From assembly GCA_022495995.1 (NCBI GenBank), contig JAFEMH010000986.1:372001-436000 (forward strand): DNA of 64,000 bases, in the 5' to 3' direction. This document shows, in pieces, positions 32,869 through 44,300 of the stretch. The translations under genes were made by a program, and so were the position numbers. The notes under the pieces were generated by a model. It made no database searches. It worked only from the letters and a program-made list of their open reading frames with translations, and was not told where the DNA came from. How positions within the stretch are numbered: the stretch's first letter is position 1; each line of letters starts with the position of its first letter. The DNA comes from Adenophora triphylla var. japonica (taxonomy: Eukaryota; Streptophyta; Magnoliopsida; Asterales; Campanulaceae).

Positions 32869-33180
32869 ATACATAATTTTTGTATTATTATTTTGTAATT
32901 TAAAGTGAGACGGAGAAGAACGAACCTTTCTTTGACCTTCGGTAGCCCTGCTTAGCTGATATTATTGGTAATTTGAACTCGCTACTTCAAGTAGCGAGTT
33001 CAAATTTTAGTTTTTTTTTTTAATAGCATAAATATTAAAATAAAATTGAGAAAATATAAACTCGTTACATCGTGTAGCGAATTTAATCGGACAAAATTAT
33101 AAACTCGCTACACCGTGCGAATTTCAAAAAATGAATCATTTTAGTCAATAATTTGGAATAATTCTTATTTTGGGATATAT
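32869..33180 (-). repeat. Right arm of the inverted-repeat element split by element 1
   Basis: Inverted partner of 20340-20640. The outer end near 33165-33180 (ATTTTGGGATAT) mirrors ATATCCAAAAAT at 20341. The sequence from 33180 to 33870 is AT-rich and shows no gene. Confidence 0.65.
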
Positions 33181-33871
33181 TTATTTAAAATAATTTATTT
33201 TTAGAAAATAATCTGTGGATAAGGCTATGTCGACACTCAATAAGATTGAGTGGAGACTGAGGTGGCAATTTTCCGCGTCCAAATTGAATTCTTTCCATAT
33301 CTGTTGAATTATTTGTCATTTAGTAATGTGTTTCCTACAACTTTTTCAAAATATAGCAAATTTGATTTTTTTTTATTATTTATTATTTATTTATAACGGA
33401 GGAAGTTGTTTCTGACAAAAGTTATTATTTTTACGGTTATACTCCATATAATTAAATATTTTATAAAATTATAAAACTTGTTATTTGATATACAATTAAG
33501 AATAATATCAATAATAATAATTTTGTAAAGCTTTTACTAAAATATGATTCTAAAAAATTGCTAGAATAACTTTTTATATATATATATTTATTTAGGGATA
33601 AAATGAGTATAAATTACTGAATAGTATGGTGAGACTAATTGGTATTTTGTGGGCCCTAGCTAAATTAACTTAAACCACCTATTTATCTATATTATAAATT
33701 AGACATAGGTGTTACAGTTGTTTGAACAGTATCAAGTGTCGAAATTTTCATTTTGCCCTCACTAATTTATTCCTTTTCCATTTTGCTCTTAAAAAAAAAT
33801 TAATTAAAAAAAAAATTTATACTCGGACACGGACTTAATTAAAAAAAAATAATAATAATAAAATTAACATA

Positions 33872-34126
33872 CTCCCTCTGTCCCATAAAACATTACCCCT
33901 TTTACTATTTTGGGCGTCCCACTTTAAAGTCCCACTTTCCTAAAAAGGAAAAAAAATTTACTATTCTCTCCACTCATTCTCTCTCCTCCCACTCACACAT
34001 TTTTCAAATTTACTATTTTCTCCACTCATTCTCTCTCCTTCCACTCACAACACATACTTTAATAACATTATTTCTTATTTTCCGTTCTCAATAGTAAAGG
34101 GGTAAAATTCTCCGGAACGAAGGGAG
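33872..34126. mobile_element. Stowaway-type MITE, copy 1 of a cluster
   Basis: Ends CTCCCTCTGTCCC and, inverted, CTCCCTTCGTTCC, flanked by TA (33870-33871, 34127-34128); 255 bp. Confidence 0.8.
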
Positions 34127-34286
34127 TATTCTCGAACACGGGCTTATTCTAGTTTTAATAAAGGAAGACAAAAAATTGCAAAAGGACAAAATAGCAACAT
34201 CTAATTCTTAATGTGTTGTCACGAAGTTAGTAGGGATTTGGGCCGATAAGTCATAGGACTTGTTTAATTTATTACTTAAATGTCTA

Positions 34287-34574
34287 CTCCCTCCGTTCCC
34301 TGTTAGTTGAGACTAACTTTTTGGGCACACCAATTAAGGAAAAGTAAGTGAGAGAAAAAGTGAAAGAAAATGTTATGAGTATGAAGAATTAAATAGGAGA
34401 GAGAATGAGTGGGAGGAATAGTGGGGAGAGAGAATGTTATGAGTGTAAAAGTGAAATAGGAGAGAGAATGAGTGGGGTAAATAGTGAAGATTCCTTTGCC
34501 ATTTTGGACAGTCTCAACTAACGTGGGACGGCCCAAAAAGGAAAGAAGTCTCAACTAACGTGGGACGGAGGGAG
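34287..34574. mobile_element. Stowaway-type MITE, copy 2
   Basis: Ends CTCCCTCCGTTCC and, inverted, CTCCCTCCGTCCC, flanked by TA; 288 bp. The right end carries two copies of GTCTCAACTAACGTGGGACG. Confidence 0.8.
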
Positions 34575-34934
34575 TATTCAAAATTACAAAAGGACAAAAT
34601 TGCAACATCTATTCTTTCTCGGAAGAATAAATGTCTCATTTTTTTTCTTTTTTCATGCTAGTATAAAGAAATTTTGAAAAATAATTTAAATTTATTCAAT
34701 TATCTTAATAAAATATAAAATTTGTTATTGATACACCATTATTAATATAATCAATAATGATTTTAAGAATTTTATTAGAATATTTAAATTAACTTAAAAT
34801 TATTATTCAAAACTACTTCGTACAAAAATACAAAAAAAGTGTGACATTTATTATAACGAGTAATATAACTTAGTATACTTCCTTCTTCCCGTAACAAAAT
34901 TTATCAAAATTGAATAGGCGATAATTAAAAAATA

Positions 34935-35208
34935 CTCCCTCCGTTTCACGATAATATATAAAATTTCCTTTTTGGGCATTCCACAATAATATATAACTTT
35001 CCTAAAATGAAAAGAAATCTTTACTATTCTCTTCACTCATTCTCTCTCCTACATTATTTTAATACTCAAATCACCATTATAATTTACTATTCTCTCCACT
35101 CATTCTCTCTCCTATTTTATTTTCACACTCACAACACTTTCAATATAATATTTCCTCCTTAATTTTCGTGCATTGGCAAAAGTCTATATTTCTATGGGGC
35201 GGAGGGAG
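34935..35208. mobile_element. Stowaway-type MITE, copy 3
   Basis: Ends CTCCCTCCGTTTC and, inverted, CTCCCTCCGCCCC, flanked by TA; 274 bp. Confidence 0.8.
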
Positions 35209-35221
35209 TATTAATAATATA

Positions 35222-35483
35222 CTCCCTCCGTCCCACCCCAAATGTCTCAAAATGGGTTCGGTGCGAGAATTAAGGAAAGTGATGTAGGAAAGAGAAAAAG
35301 TTTTCTCTCCTACTTTACTTTTACACTCACAACATTCTCTTTCCTAACTATTCATCCCACTCATTCTCTCTCCTATTTAATTTTTCATACTTACAACATT
35401 TAAACTTTTTCTCTTTCCTACATCACTTTTCTTAATTTGCGTGCAAGGTCCATTTTGTGGCTTTTCGGGCGGGACGGAGGGAG
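35222..35483. mobile_element. Stowaway-type MITE, copy 4
   Basis: Ends CTCCCTCCGTCCCAC and, inverted, CTCCCTCCGTCCC, flanked by TA; 262 bp. It begins 13 bp after copy 3 ends. Confidence 0.82.
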
Positions 35484-35484
35484 T

Positions 35485-38065
35485 ATAGAAAAAAAGATTA
35501 AAAAAACTAAACAAATGAAAGTATATAAAAGAAAAGAGGGACGGACTGCTCTATATTTATTTTTTATTTTTTATTGACTAGGAAATAATATTTTAGACTT
35601 TTTTTTATTAGTGATTTTTTTTTACAAAAAAGTATATAAAAAGATAGAAAAAAGGGGCAATTATCAAATAGTCCCTCATCCTAATGAAAATAACCACCAA
35701 GGACACACATTTTGAAGAAATTCCACCAGGTCCACGCTTTATAATGACACCCCGTTTTTTATAAAGGCACCCCATGCCACATAAAAGGGACAATTGTCGC
35801 TGTCCCTTTTCCCCCTGCTTTTTCGTTTTTTTTTTTCCTCCCAAAACTTTAAAATGAAATATCTTAAGATCTAGAACTCAAAAAAAAAAAAAAAAAAATC
35901 TGAAATCACCGTTGTTTTCGTATCGTCAATATGAATCAAACTAGTAGCATCAACATATAATTTGGAGCAAATTTGAGAAGTTCACATTTGTTACAAGTTC
36001 ACAGTTGTTTTTGATAAGTTCACAATTATTTTTTACATTTGTTCCAATAACAATTAAGAAAAGTTCACAGTTGTTTTAGCTAAATTCATAATTTCTGCAT
36101 GAAAATGACTATTATTTACTTAATTTACATATTTTTTTTAGTTAAGTACATAGTTGTTTTAGTTAAGTTCACGGTTGTTTTTAGTCTTTTATAACTTTTA
36201 TTTTACAATTTTATGAGATTATTTGACATATTTGTCAAGTTCACAGTTGTTTTTAATTAAGTTCACAGTTATTTTAGTTAAGTTCACAATTGTTTTTAAT
36301 AAAGTTCACTGTTATTTTTTTTGTCTTTTATGGCTCTATTTTTGCAATTTTATAAGATTATTTGACATATTTGTTAAGTTCACAGTTATTTTAGTTAAGT
36401 TTACAGTTATTTTACTTAGTTCACAGTTGTTTTTAGTAAAGTTCACAATTATTTTTTGTCTTTTATGGCTCTATTTTTGCAATTTTATAAGATTATTTGA
36501 CATATTTGTTAAGTTCACAGTTATTTTAGTTAAGTTTATAGTTATTTTAATTAAGTTCACAGTTGTTTTAGAATTTCATCAAGCAGGGGTTTTTGCTTAT
36601 AAAACCTCTTTGTTTGTACTTTGAATGCACATGGACAATCATGTTATTAAAAGCTTCTTAATTACTCTTTCAGCTACCTTGTTGCTGCTATTGGACTGCA
36701 GAGCTTTATGGAGTCTTTCACTTGCGATTCTTGACCTACATGCCATTTTAGTTGGGCGCTGCTTACAGAATTATAGAGTTGTTAGCTTTTTTGCTAGCGG
36801 CGACGGGGTAAGATATCCAGCACTGAATTACGGAGTATGCATTAACTTATTATTGACCTTATATCGTCTGATTACCACATCACCAACAAATCTTGAACCA
36901 TCTCCAACACAAGACCACCACCTCCCCCACCACAAACCACCCACTGCCTAAACACGAGCTTTCCACCGTTATTAAGCACCATTCCACCATCAAATTCGAA
37001 AAGAATTCAAAATTTTCATGGTTTAATAACAAAATCTGAACCATAAAATTCAAAATCATACCTGAAGCCATCTACATACAATATCTGCACATTTTATAAA
37101 ATTCAAACTCAGATCTAAAAGTGAAAATGGGCATACACACACGCACACACACGCACAAACGGACACACACAAGCACATCACACACAAACTCGGATCAGAC
37201 GAATTGAGACGGCCGGAAAAACGAGAAAGGGGAAGTAATTTAGAGAGATAAAGTAGAGAGAGAGATGAAGAGGGGAGATGGTTACAGGAATAGGAGGAGA
37301 CATTCGTCAGATTAGAGGGAGATGGTCGCCAGAGTTGGGGAGGAAGAGAGCGACGGTCGCCGGAGACGGAGGTGTTCGTTAGACAAAGAGGTTGCCGGAT
37401 TGGTGGGGTCGCCGATGAGAGAATGGCTGGAGGTGAGAAAGGAGAGGACGGTCGGAGCAGATTTGTAGGAATAGAGGCGGAGGTGTTCGTCGGAGGTGGT
37501 CGACGGAGGTGGTCGACGGAGGTCAATAGGTAGAGAGAGTAAGGAGAGAGTGTGTGTATGTGTGTGTGTGAGAGACAAAGAGAGAGAGAGTATGCCTGGG
37601 ATGGAGGGTGTGGGTGTGTTTAAAGAGTGTGTATAATGTATAAGTTGTCTGTTCGGAGTTGAGAAGGTGGTCGCCGGAGGGGGAGATAGTCACCGGAGGG
37701 GAGGGAAGGGTCGCCGGGAAGGGGAAGGGGATGGGTTGGTAGAGAGAGAAATTGAGAGAATAGAGAGAGAGGGAGTTAGTTTTATATTTTTGGGTAGGAA
37801 GGACTAGGTGGAATTTTGATTATAAAGCTGGATTAGTTGGTTAAATTTCAAAATTCATGTCTTAATTGGTCGTTTGACTTAGGATGGAGGATTCACCGGT
37901 AATTTTCCCTAGAAAAAAATTAAACAAATGAAAATATATAAAAGAAAAGAGGGATGGACTACCTTTTTTTTTTATATATATTTTTATTGAATAGGGAATA
38001 ATATTTTAGACCTTTTTTATTTCTGATTTTTTTTTTTTTACAAAAAGGTATATAAAAATGTTAGA
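35485..38065. repeat. Direct repeat of about 160 bp split by a MULE
   Basis: 35485-35653 and 37910-38060 are diverged direct copies, both beginning TAGAAAAAA and containing AACAAATGAAAGTATATAAA-like and GGAATAATATTTTAGAC-like blocks. A third, shorter start follows near 38060. The MULE at 35654-37909 sits exactly at the unit boundary. Confidence 0.7.
35654..37909. mobile_element. Non-autonomous Mutator-like element with 9-bp target duplication
   Basis: The ends begin GGGGCAATTATC (left) and, inverted, GGGAAAATTACC (right), with further similarity about 100 bp inward (CTTTATAAT and AATTCCACC blocks). Both sides are flanked by the perfect 9-bp duplication TAGAAAAAA (35645-35653, 37910-37918), the length typical of Mutator elements. 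The interior has repeats built on AAGTTCACAGTTGTTTT (35960-36570), including three copies of a roughly 125-bp unit, and a GA-rich right half (37130-37780). No transposase is present. The Ser/Pro-rich minus-strand frame at 37526-37056 looks like low-complexity sequence. Confidence 0.75.
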
Positions 38066-38099
38066 AAATTTAAACAAATGAAGGTATATAAAAGAAAAA

Positions 38100-38431
38100 C
38101 AAAATCATAAATATCATACATTAAATCTAAATCATATACCTAAATCTCGTATATACCCTTTACTCTTAACCTTAAATCTAAATCATATACTCCATACCAC
38201 ATACCCTATACCCCATATCCTAATTCATCTACCTATATCTCATGTATACCATATACCCTAAACCTTAAATCTAAATGATATACTTCATACCCTGAACCCT
38301 AATTCATCTACCTTAACCATATGCCCTAAACCTTAAATCTAAATTATATACTTCATACCCCAAATCTTAATTCATCTACCTAAATCTCATATATACCCTT
38401 TATCATAAGCCTTAAATATAAACCATATACT
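38100..38431. repeat. AT-rich tandem array that hosts the CACTA element
   Basis: Loose units of about 80-100 bp combine CATATACCCTAAACCTTAAA and TAATTCATCTACC. The array resumes at 58078 (ACTTCATACCCTAAACCC), directly after the CACTA element. Confidence 0.75.
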
Positions 38432-38449
38432 CTACAAGAAAATTGCTTA

Positions 38450-38763
38450 TTCACAACGTTTTAAGTACAACATTTTTAGAGAAATGTTGTTGTTGAAAAG
38501 CCTAAGACAACGTTTTAATGGAAAATGTTGTGGTAATTGGTGTTTGACAACATTTTTAAAATAAACGTTGTTAAATGGTTTGACTACAACGTTTTTTACT
38601 AAAACGTTGTACCTATTAACCACGTTTAAAGGTAAAACGTTGTGATTGTCAACAATGTTTTGGAATGAAATGTTGTAATAGGATTTAAATATAAATGAAA
38701 AAAAATTAAAAAATTAAAAGGTTTTTTACAACGTTTTAAAAATAAACATTGTTAAATGGTTGT
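38450..38763. repeat. CACTA subterminal repeats, left side
   Basis: Many copies of ACAACGTTTT and AACGTTGT in both orientations. The same pattern continues at 50781-51090 beyond element 2 and at the right end (57720-58060). Confidence 0.8.
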
Positions 38764-39426
38764 TGAACAGAATAAATATGACGGGCTATACCCAACGAGC
38801 AAGCCTAGTTATCTACATATTATTGTCACCACATTCTCAATGGGCTAGGCCCAATTATTATCAAGACTAAGGCCCATCAGCGAAGATCAGTCGACCTAGC
38901 TCATTGTCCGACCTCAGATGGTCTCGACCTAGCTTGTCCTACATTACGATCCAGATTCTATTCGAGTATGGTCCAACCCTATCCATCAGTCAGGTTGACC
39001 TAGACCCAGCAAGCGACCTCGACCTATCGTAGTACGTGACGACCTACAGAGTCCAGGCATGAATACAACTCTTTCCTTAAACAGACTCCCTACGAATCAG
39101 GAGTTATTTATGGACAAGATCTCTTAAGCATATCTGATCCGAGATTATAGGGATGTCATACAATCCTACCACAATTATATCTCTCATCAACAACTATAAA
39201 TACAGGGCAACATCAACCGTTCCAAGGTAATTGCTTTTTTATTATTTGAGAATACATTGTTCCATATTACTTATTAGCTCTCTATACACCGTACTTACTC
39301 TCACGCCCGAGGGTCTTCGCCGGAGACCATTCCGGCTAGTCGTGGGTTCATTGTTTCAGGTCAAGAAGCCCAGTGATTAATCTTGGGGCTGGACGGAGAT
39401 TGATAAGCATGATTCTTGCAGCATCA
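38764..39426 (+). repeat. 5' LTR of element 2
   Basis: 663 bp, TGAACAG to GCATCA. The TATA box TATAAATA is at 39195-39202. It retains the GACCT/CCGAC cluster that the 5' LTR of element 1 has lost. Confidence 0.92.
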
Positions 39427-39429
39427 GTT

Positions 39430-39450
39430 TGGTTCCATTGCCGGGAATCG
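39430..39450 (+). other. Primer-binding site of element 2
   Basis: TGGTTCCATTGCCGGGAATC begins 3 bp after the LTR, as in element 1 with one base changed. Confidence 0.7.
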
Positions 39451-39487
39451 TGCATATTGACCTCGAAATTTCTTACAACCGATCATC

Positions 39488-41397
39488 ATGATGACTTCTG
39501 ACGGTCATGTTTCAGAAGCCTCGGACGAACATAATGAGGGAAACAGCGGTGCTAACACGGACGCCAGTGCTGGAAATTGCAATTCTAATATTCCTCCTCC
39601 TCCTCCCCCGCTGCGTCAGCATGGGAGGGCGACACGATCGAACAGCGTTGCCGATGGCAGAGGCTTGCCAGACGGCAGAAGGGAGAAAAGACCTATGGTC
39701 GAGCAAAGAGCACAGCCCCCTCCAAAGCATCAAGCAGGGCGAATGGCTGCAGGCGACAGACCAGGTCCCTCAACCAATCCCCTCAGTAGGAAGGAGATGC
39801 TAGTGGAGTGGGCTAGAATTTTAGCAGAACTACTAGAGATGGAGGAAGGGCCCGAGCAGAATGACAGGAGGTCAGAAAGGGCAGCTCCCTCTCAAAATTC
39901 TCACAGGCAGCCTGAAGGTAGTGCTAGGCAGAACGGGAGTTCCAGGCAAACTGACGAGCAGCAGATCGTACCGCACATTCGCACCCACATACCGGTTCCG
40001 CCTGACGGCTTGCGAAGTCATCTCAATACGAACAGGGAACATGAGGTCGATTCGGAGTTGAGGCGACAAAAGGAAGCCGATAGGAATAGGCATAGGTCGC
40101 CTGTTAGAACAGAGAGATCGCAGTCCCACCGCGAGAGAAATGGGCGGAGGTCGCTAGTCAGATCAGCTAGATCACAATCTCATCGGGATAGGAATGGGCG
40201 CAGGTTGTCAGTCAGGGAAGATAGGCGCAGGTCGCTGGTAAACTCAGTAAGGTCGCTTCTCATAGAGGTAGACGAGATAGAGAGGTGACTCCCCCTAGAA
40301 GTGAAAGTCATAGGGCCAACTCAAGGAGGGAACCTAATCGTGATGAACGATAGAGATCCAACGACGTCTCCCACTCAAGGGATGACAATCCAGATGCTAG
40401 GGAATGGTTGCAGTGGAAGAAGAGATTAGAACAATGGGAGGCCGACAAGAAGGAGGATACTAGAAAGGGCGAACGAAACGACTTTAATCTTCGTACCTTG
40501 TCCAGGGAATTGCTCGATAGACGACCTCCTCAAGGTTTCAGGTTGCCCACTCTTGACAAATATTCAGGAGCGACCAATGCCCAGAACCATATACAGCATC
40601 TGGAGGCTACCATGTGTTTCGTCTCCAACGAAGATGATACGATGTGCAAGGCGTTAACCAGCACCCTCACAGGGGCCGCACTGACCTGGTTTCGTGGTTT
40701 GACGCCGGGGTGTATTACTACATGGGAGTACATGAGGAAGAAGTTCCTAGATCACTTCTCGACAGCTGGAGCCCGGAAGTTGACGGTCACCGACTTGAAC
40801 GATCTGGCGCAAGGAAAGAATGAAAGCTCGATGAGCTACTATACCAAGTTCAAGGAAATGGTCGACCAAATTGAGGAGGACTTGATGGACAGGGAAGTGA
40901 TAAATTGCTTCAGGAATGGGGTGACCTCTGCAGACTTATACTACGAGCTACAAGTCAGGAGCGTGAAGACCCGAAAAGAGCTGTTTGAAAGGGCCTACGA
41001 TGTGGCTATAGCTAAAGAGAGGAAGGAAAAGAAGAAAGGGACGGTCGCAGATACTGATAAGAAGGACCCAGCAAAGAATGGAGGTAACAACAAGAACGGG
41101 AAAAATAGAACTAGGGCGACTGAGAGAGTGCCCGAGACATTTACCCCGTTGAAAGTAAGTCGCACTGAAATCTTGAATACAGTCGAGCTAGACCCACCAG
41201 CCCCAATAAACCCAGGAAATAAGTTCAGAAGGGATAACAGCAAATATTGTGAATATCACAAGGATACGGGTCACACTACAGAAAATTGTATGAGTCTGAA
41301 ACGTATCATTCAAAAGTGGGTCGACAGCGGGAAGCTCGACAGATATGTGCTAGGAGCTCAGCCTGGCGGAGGTGAGCGAGCAACTGGAGGTACGTAA
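39488..41397 (+). pseudogene. Gag of element 2, one frameshift
   Basis: Starts MMTSDGHVSEASDEHNEG. The N-terminal part is open to 40288 and has serine/arginine-rich repeats (RHRSPVRTERSQSHRERNGR and variants) from about 40090 to 40260. The core (TLDKYSGATNAQNHIQHLEA, LTWFRGLTPGCITTWEYMRK) is in a second frame, open from 40408 to 41397. A zinc-knuckle-like CEYHKDTGHTTENC is near the end. The frame ends TAA (41395-41397) at the same place as in element 1. RS-like repeats are known from splicing factors; in Gag they may bind RNA or steer localisation (inference). Confidence 0.82.
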
Positions 41398-44300
41398 GAG
41401 CCAAGGCAACCTCGACTGAATCTGGGAGTGATCACTGAGCAAGCTAGTAACACTGCTCTGAAACATAAGATATTCCAGCTCAACAAAGCCTCTCGCGTGC
41501 CACCTAGAAGCTACATCAGGGATGAGGTGATCAGTTTCTATCTGGATGAGCTAGCGACCAACATGGCTGCCAGAGAGCAAGTTCTCGTTATCCAGGATTG
41601 ATTGATGGGTGTACGACGAGCAGACTCTTGATAGACACGGGGGCATGCAAGGATATTCTTTTTTACAAGACGTTCAAGGAAATGGGACTCTCAAGGGAGC
41701 AGTTGTCACCATACGATGGTCGACTTGAAGGATTCACCAATCACAGAGTGGACGCTAAGGGGAAGATCGAGTTGGACGTTGATATAGGCCAACATCCATT
41801 CAGGGCCACTACTAAGGTAACATTTATTGTTATTGATGTAAATAGTGATTATGCTGCTATTTTGGGTATCCCTGGCCAGGTCGCACTTGGAATAGTGGTT
41901 TCCATCCCCCATCAGTGAGTTAAGTTTCCCATGCTAGCTGGAGTAGGATGCGTGCAAAGTACAGCTCGAACTTACCTTGATCATGTCCTTCGAATGAGAA
42001 AGAAGAGGGAGCTAGAGATTGATACTCCTGAAGGTTACTTGAAGCTATCGAAATCTGTCACCACAACTTCACGACTATCTACAATCACCTGCGTGGAAGA
42101 GGCATCCTATCACTCACATGACGATGTCATGACTGAGCCGACACGTCCCTCCCAAAACACCATAGTCGATTCAGATGCAGTTATGGTCGACCAAGTCTTC
42201 ATAGGCGAGCTATGCCTACAGATCGACAATAACTCGGGGACCACCACCAGTGAGATCGCAGCTGAACTGGATGACATGATTGTTGAAGAGGCTCCACACT
42301 TGGGGGCCGAAGAAAGACGGAGGGTTCGTGAGATCATTATCAAGACCCTACAATTCAGAGATGGTCCGGAGCTAGAAGCAGTGGTGACTAATCCTTCCTA
42401 TCCCGACCAAAAAATTCAAATTGGTAAGCAGTTGTCGGCCGAGGAAAGGGCAGAGATTGTCAAGCTACTAGAAGAAAGCAGCGATGTTTTTGCTTGGCGT
42501 GTGGAAGATATGAAAGGAATAAAGGAGGAGGTCAATGTTCACAGACTGGAAGTAAATCCGACCATGAAATACAAAGCGCAGAAGCTGCGAAGTTTTGCTC
42601 GTGAGAAAAAGGAAGCTATCAAACTTGAGGTACAAAAACTTTTAAGTCCAGGTATCATCAAGGAAGCCTCTCATACCACCTGGCTAGCTAATTTGGTGAT
42701 GGTGAAGAAATCTAATGGCAAATGGCGTATGTGTGTCGACTTCACCAATCTTAATCTGGCCTGCTCAAAGGATAGCTATCCTCTACCTCGAATTGACAAG
42801 CTCGTAGATTCTATAGCTGGACACACCACTTTAAGCTTCCTCGATGCTTATTCAGACTATCATCAGATAGAGATGCACGAGGGTGATGTAGTGAAGACGG
42901 CCTTCCAAGCTGCTGGGGGTATCTATTGTTACACTATGATGCCGTTCGGCTTAAAGAATGCAGGAGCGACCTACCAGAGGATGGTCAACAAGGTCTTGCC
43001 TCCCAAATTGTCCGAAACATGGAGGCCTATGTCGACGATATGGTCATCAAAACAAAGGCCGGACGTCACGTGGTCGACCTAAGGGAAACATTCGCCAATT
43101 TGCGGGCAAATGACATGAAGCTTAACCCGAGTAAGTGTGTGTTCGGGGTGGCAGCAGGCAAATTTCTTGGCTTTATGGTTTCTCAACGAGGCATTGAAGC
43201 GAATCCTGAGAAGATCAAGGCTTTGATCGACATGCAAGATCCTACAAATATCAAGGAGATGCAGCGACTCAATGGTAGGGTGGCAGCCCTAGGTCGCTTT
43301 ATAGCTAAATCGGCAGAAAGGTCTCTCCCCTTCTTTAAATCTTTGAGGGAGACAAAAAATTTTGAGTGGATGGCCGAATGTCATTCGTCATTCCAGCAGC
43401 TTAAAGAGTATCTTGCCTCTCCGCCATTATTGAGCAGCCTGGTTGTAGGGGAAACGTTGTTCGTCTATCTGTCTGTTTGCGACCAAGCTATGCCCGCTGT
43501 TTTAGTTCGAGAAGAAGGAGGGCTTCAGAAGCCCGTATATTATGTGAGCAAGGCCTTGTCCGACGTGAAGGGCAGGTATTATAATGCAGAGAAGGTGGCT
43601 TACGCTTTGGTTGTAGCATCGAGGAAACTGTGAGCTTATTTCTTAGCTCACCCCATTGTCGTGCTAACCAATGCTCCTTTAAGAAAGATTTTACATAAGC
43701 CCGAAAGTTCAGGCCGATTACTCAACTAGTCAATTGCTCTCACAGAATTCGACATCGAGTATCGGCCTCGAAAGGCATTGAAAGCTCAAGCTTTGGAAGA
43801 ATTCTTGGTCGAGCTTACGTTCACTAAGGAAGATAGCAAAGCACGAGCTCAGAAGGAGAAAGTAAAAGGAAAGGAGCCTGCAACTCAGCCCGCCATAAGA
43901 TTGCCCGACGACTGTTGGAAATATACTCTGATGGGTCGGCAACAAAGAACGTTAGTGAGGCTGGGATTGTACTGATCGAGCCAGAATCAGGGACAGTCTA
44001 TGAGGAAGCGCTGAGATTCAAGTTTGAAGCTTCCAACAACCAGGCCGAATATGAAGCTTTGGTCACAGCTATTGAGTACACAAAGTGTTTTGGGGCGACC
44101 AAGATTGTGGCTTACTGTGATTCTCAGTTGATAGTCAACCAAGTTAGAGGAGAGTACGAGGTGCTTAATCCTACCCTGGTCAAATACTGCGACCTGGTAA
44201 AGGAACTGATCAAACACTTGGAATTTTGGGAGATACAGAGGGTTGGTCGAGATGACAATGAATTGGCCGACCTACTCTCAAAGATGGCTACATCGGACGA

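Noticed and set aside
36223..36624. 133-codon Phe/Val-rich plus-strand frame
   Set aside because: Encoded by the TTCACAGTTGTTTT tandem repeat; it is not a membrane protein gene.
37056..37526. Ser/Pro-rich 156-codon minus-strand frame in the MULE
   Set aside because: Low-complexity product of GA-rich and CA-repeat DNA; no domain seen.
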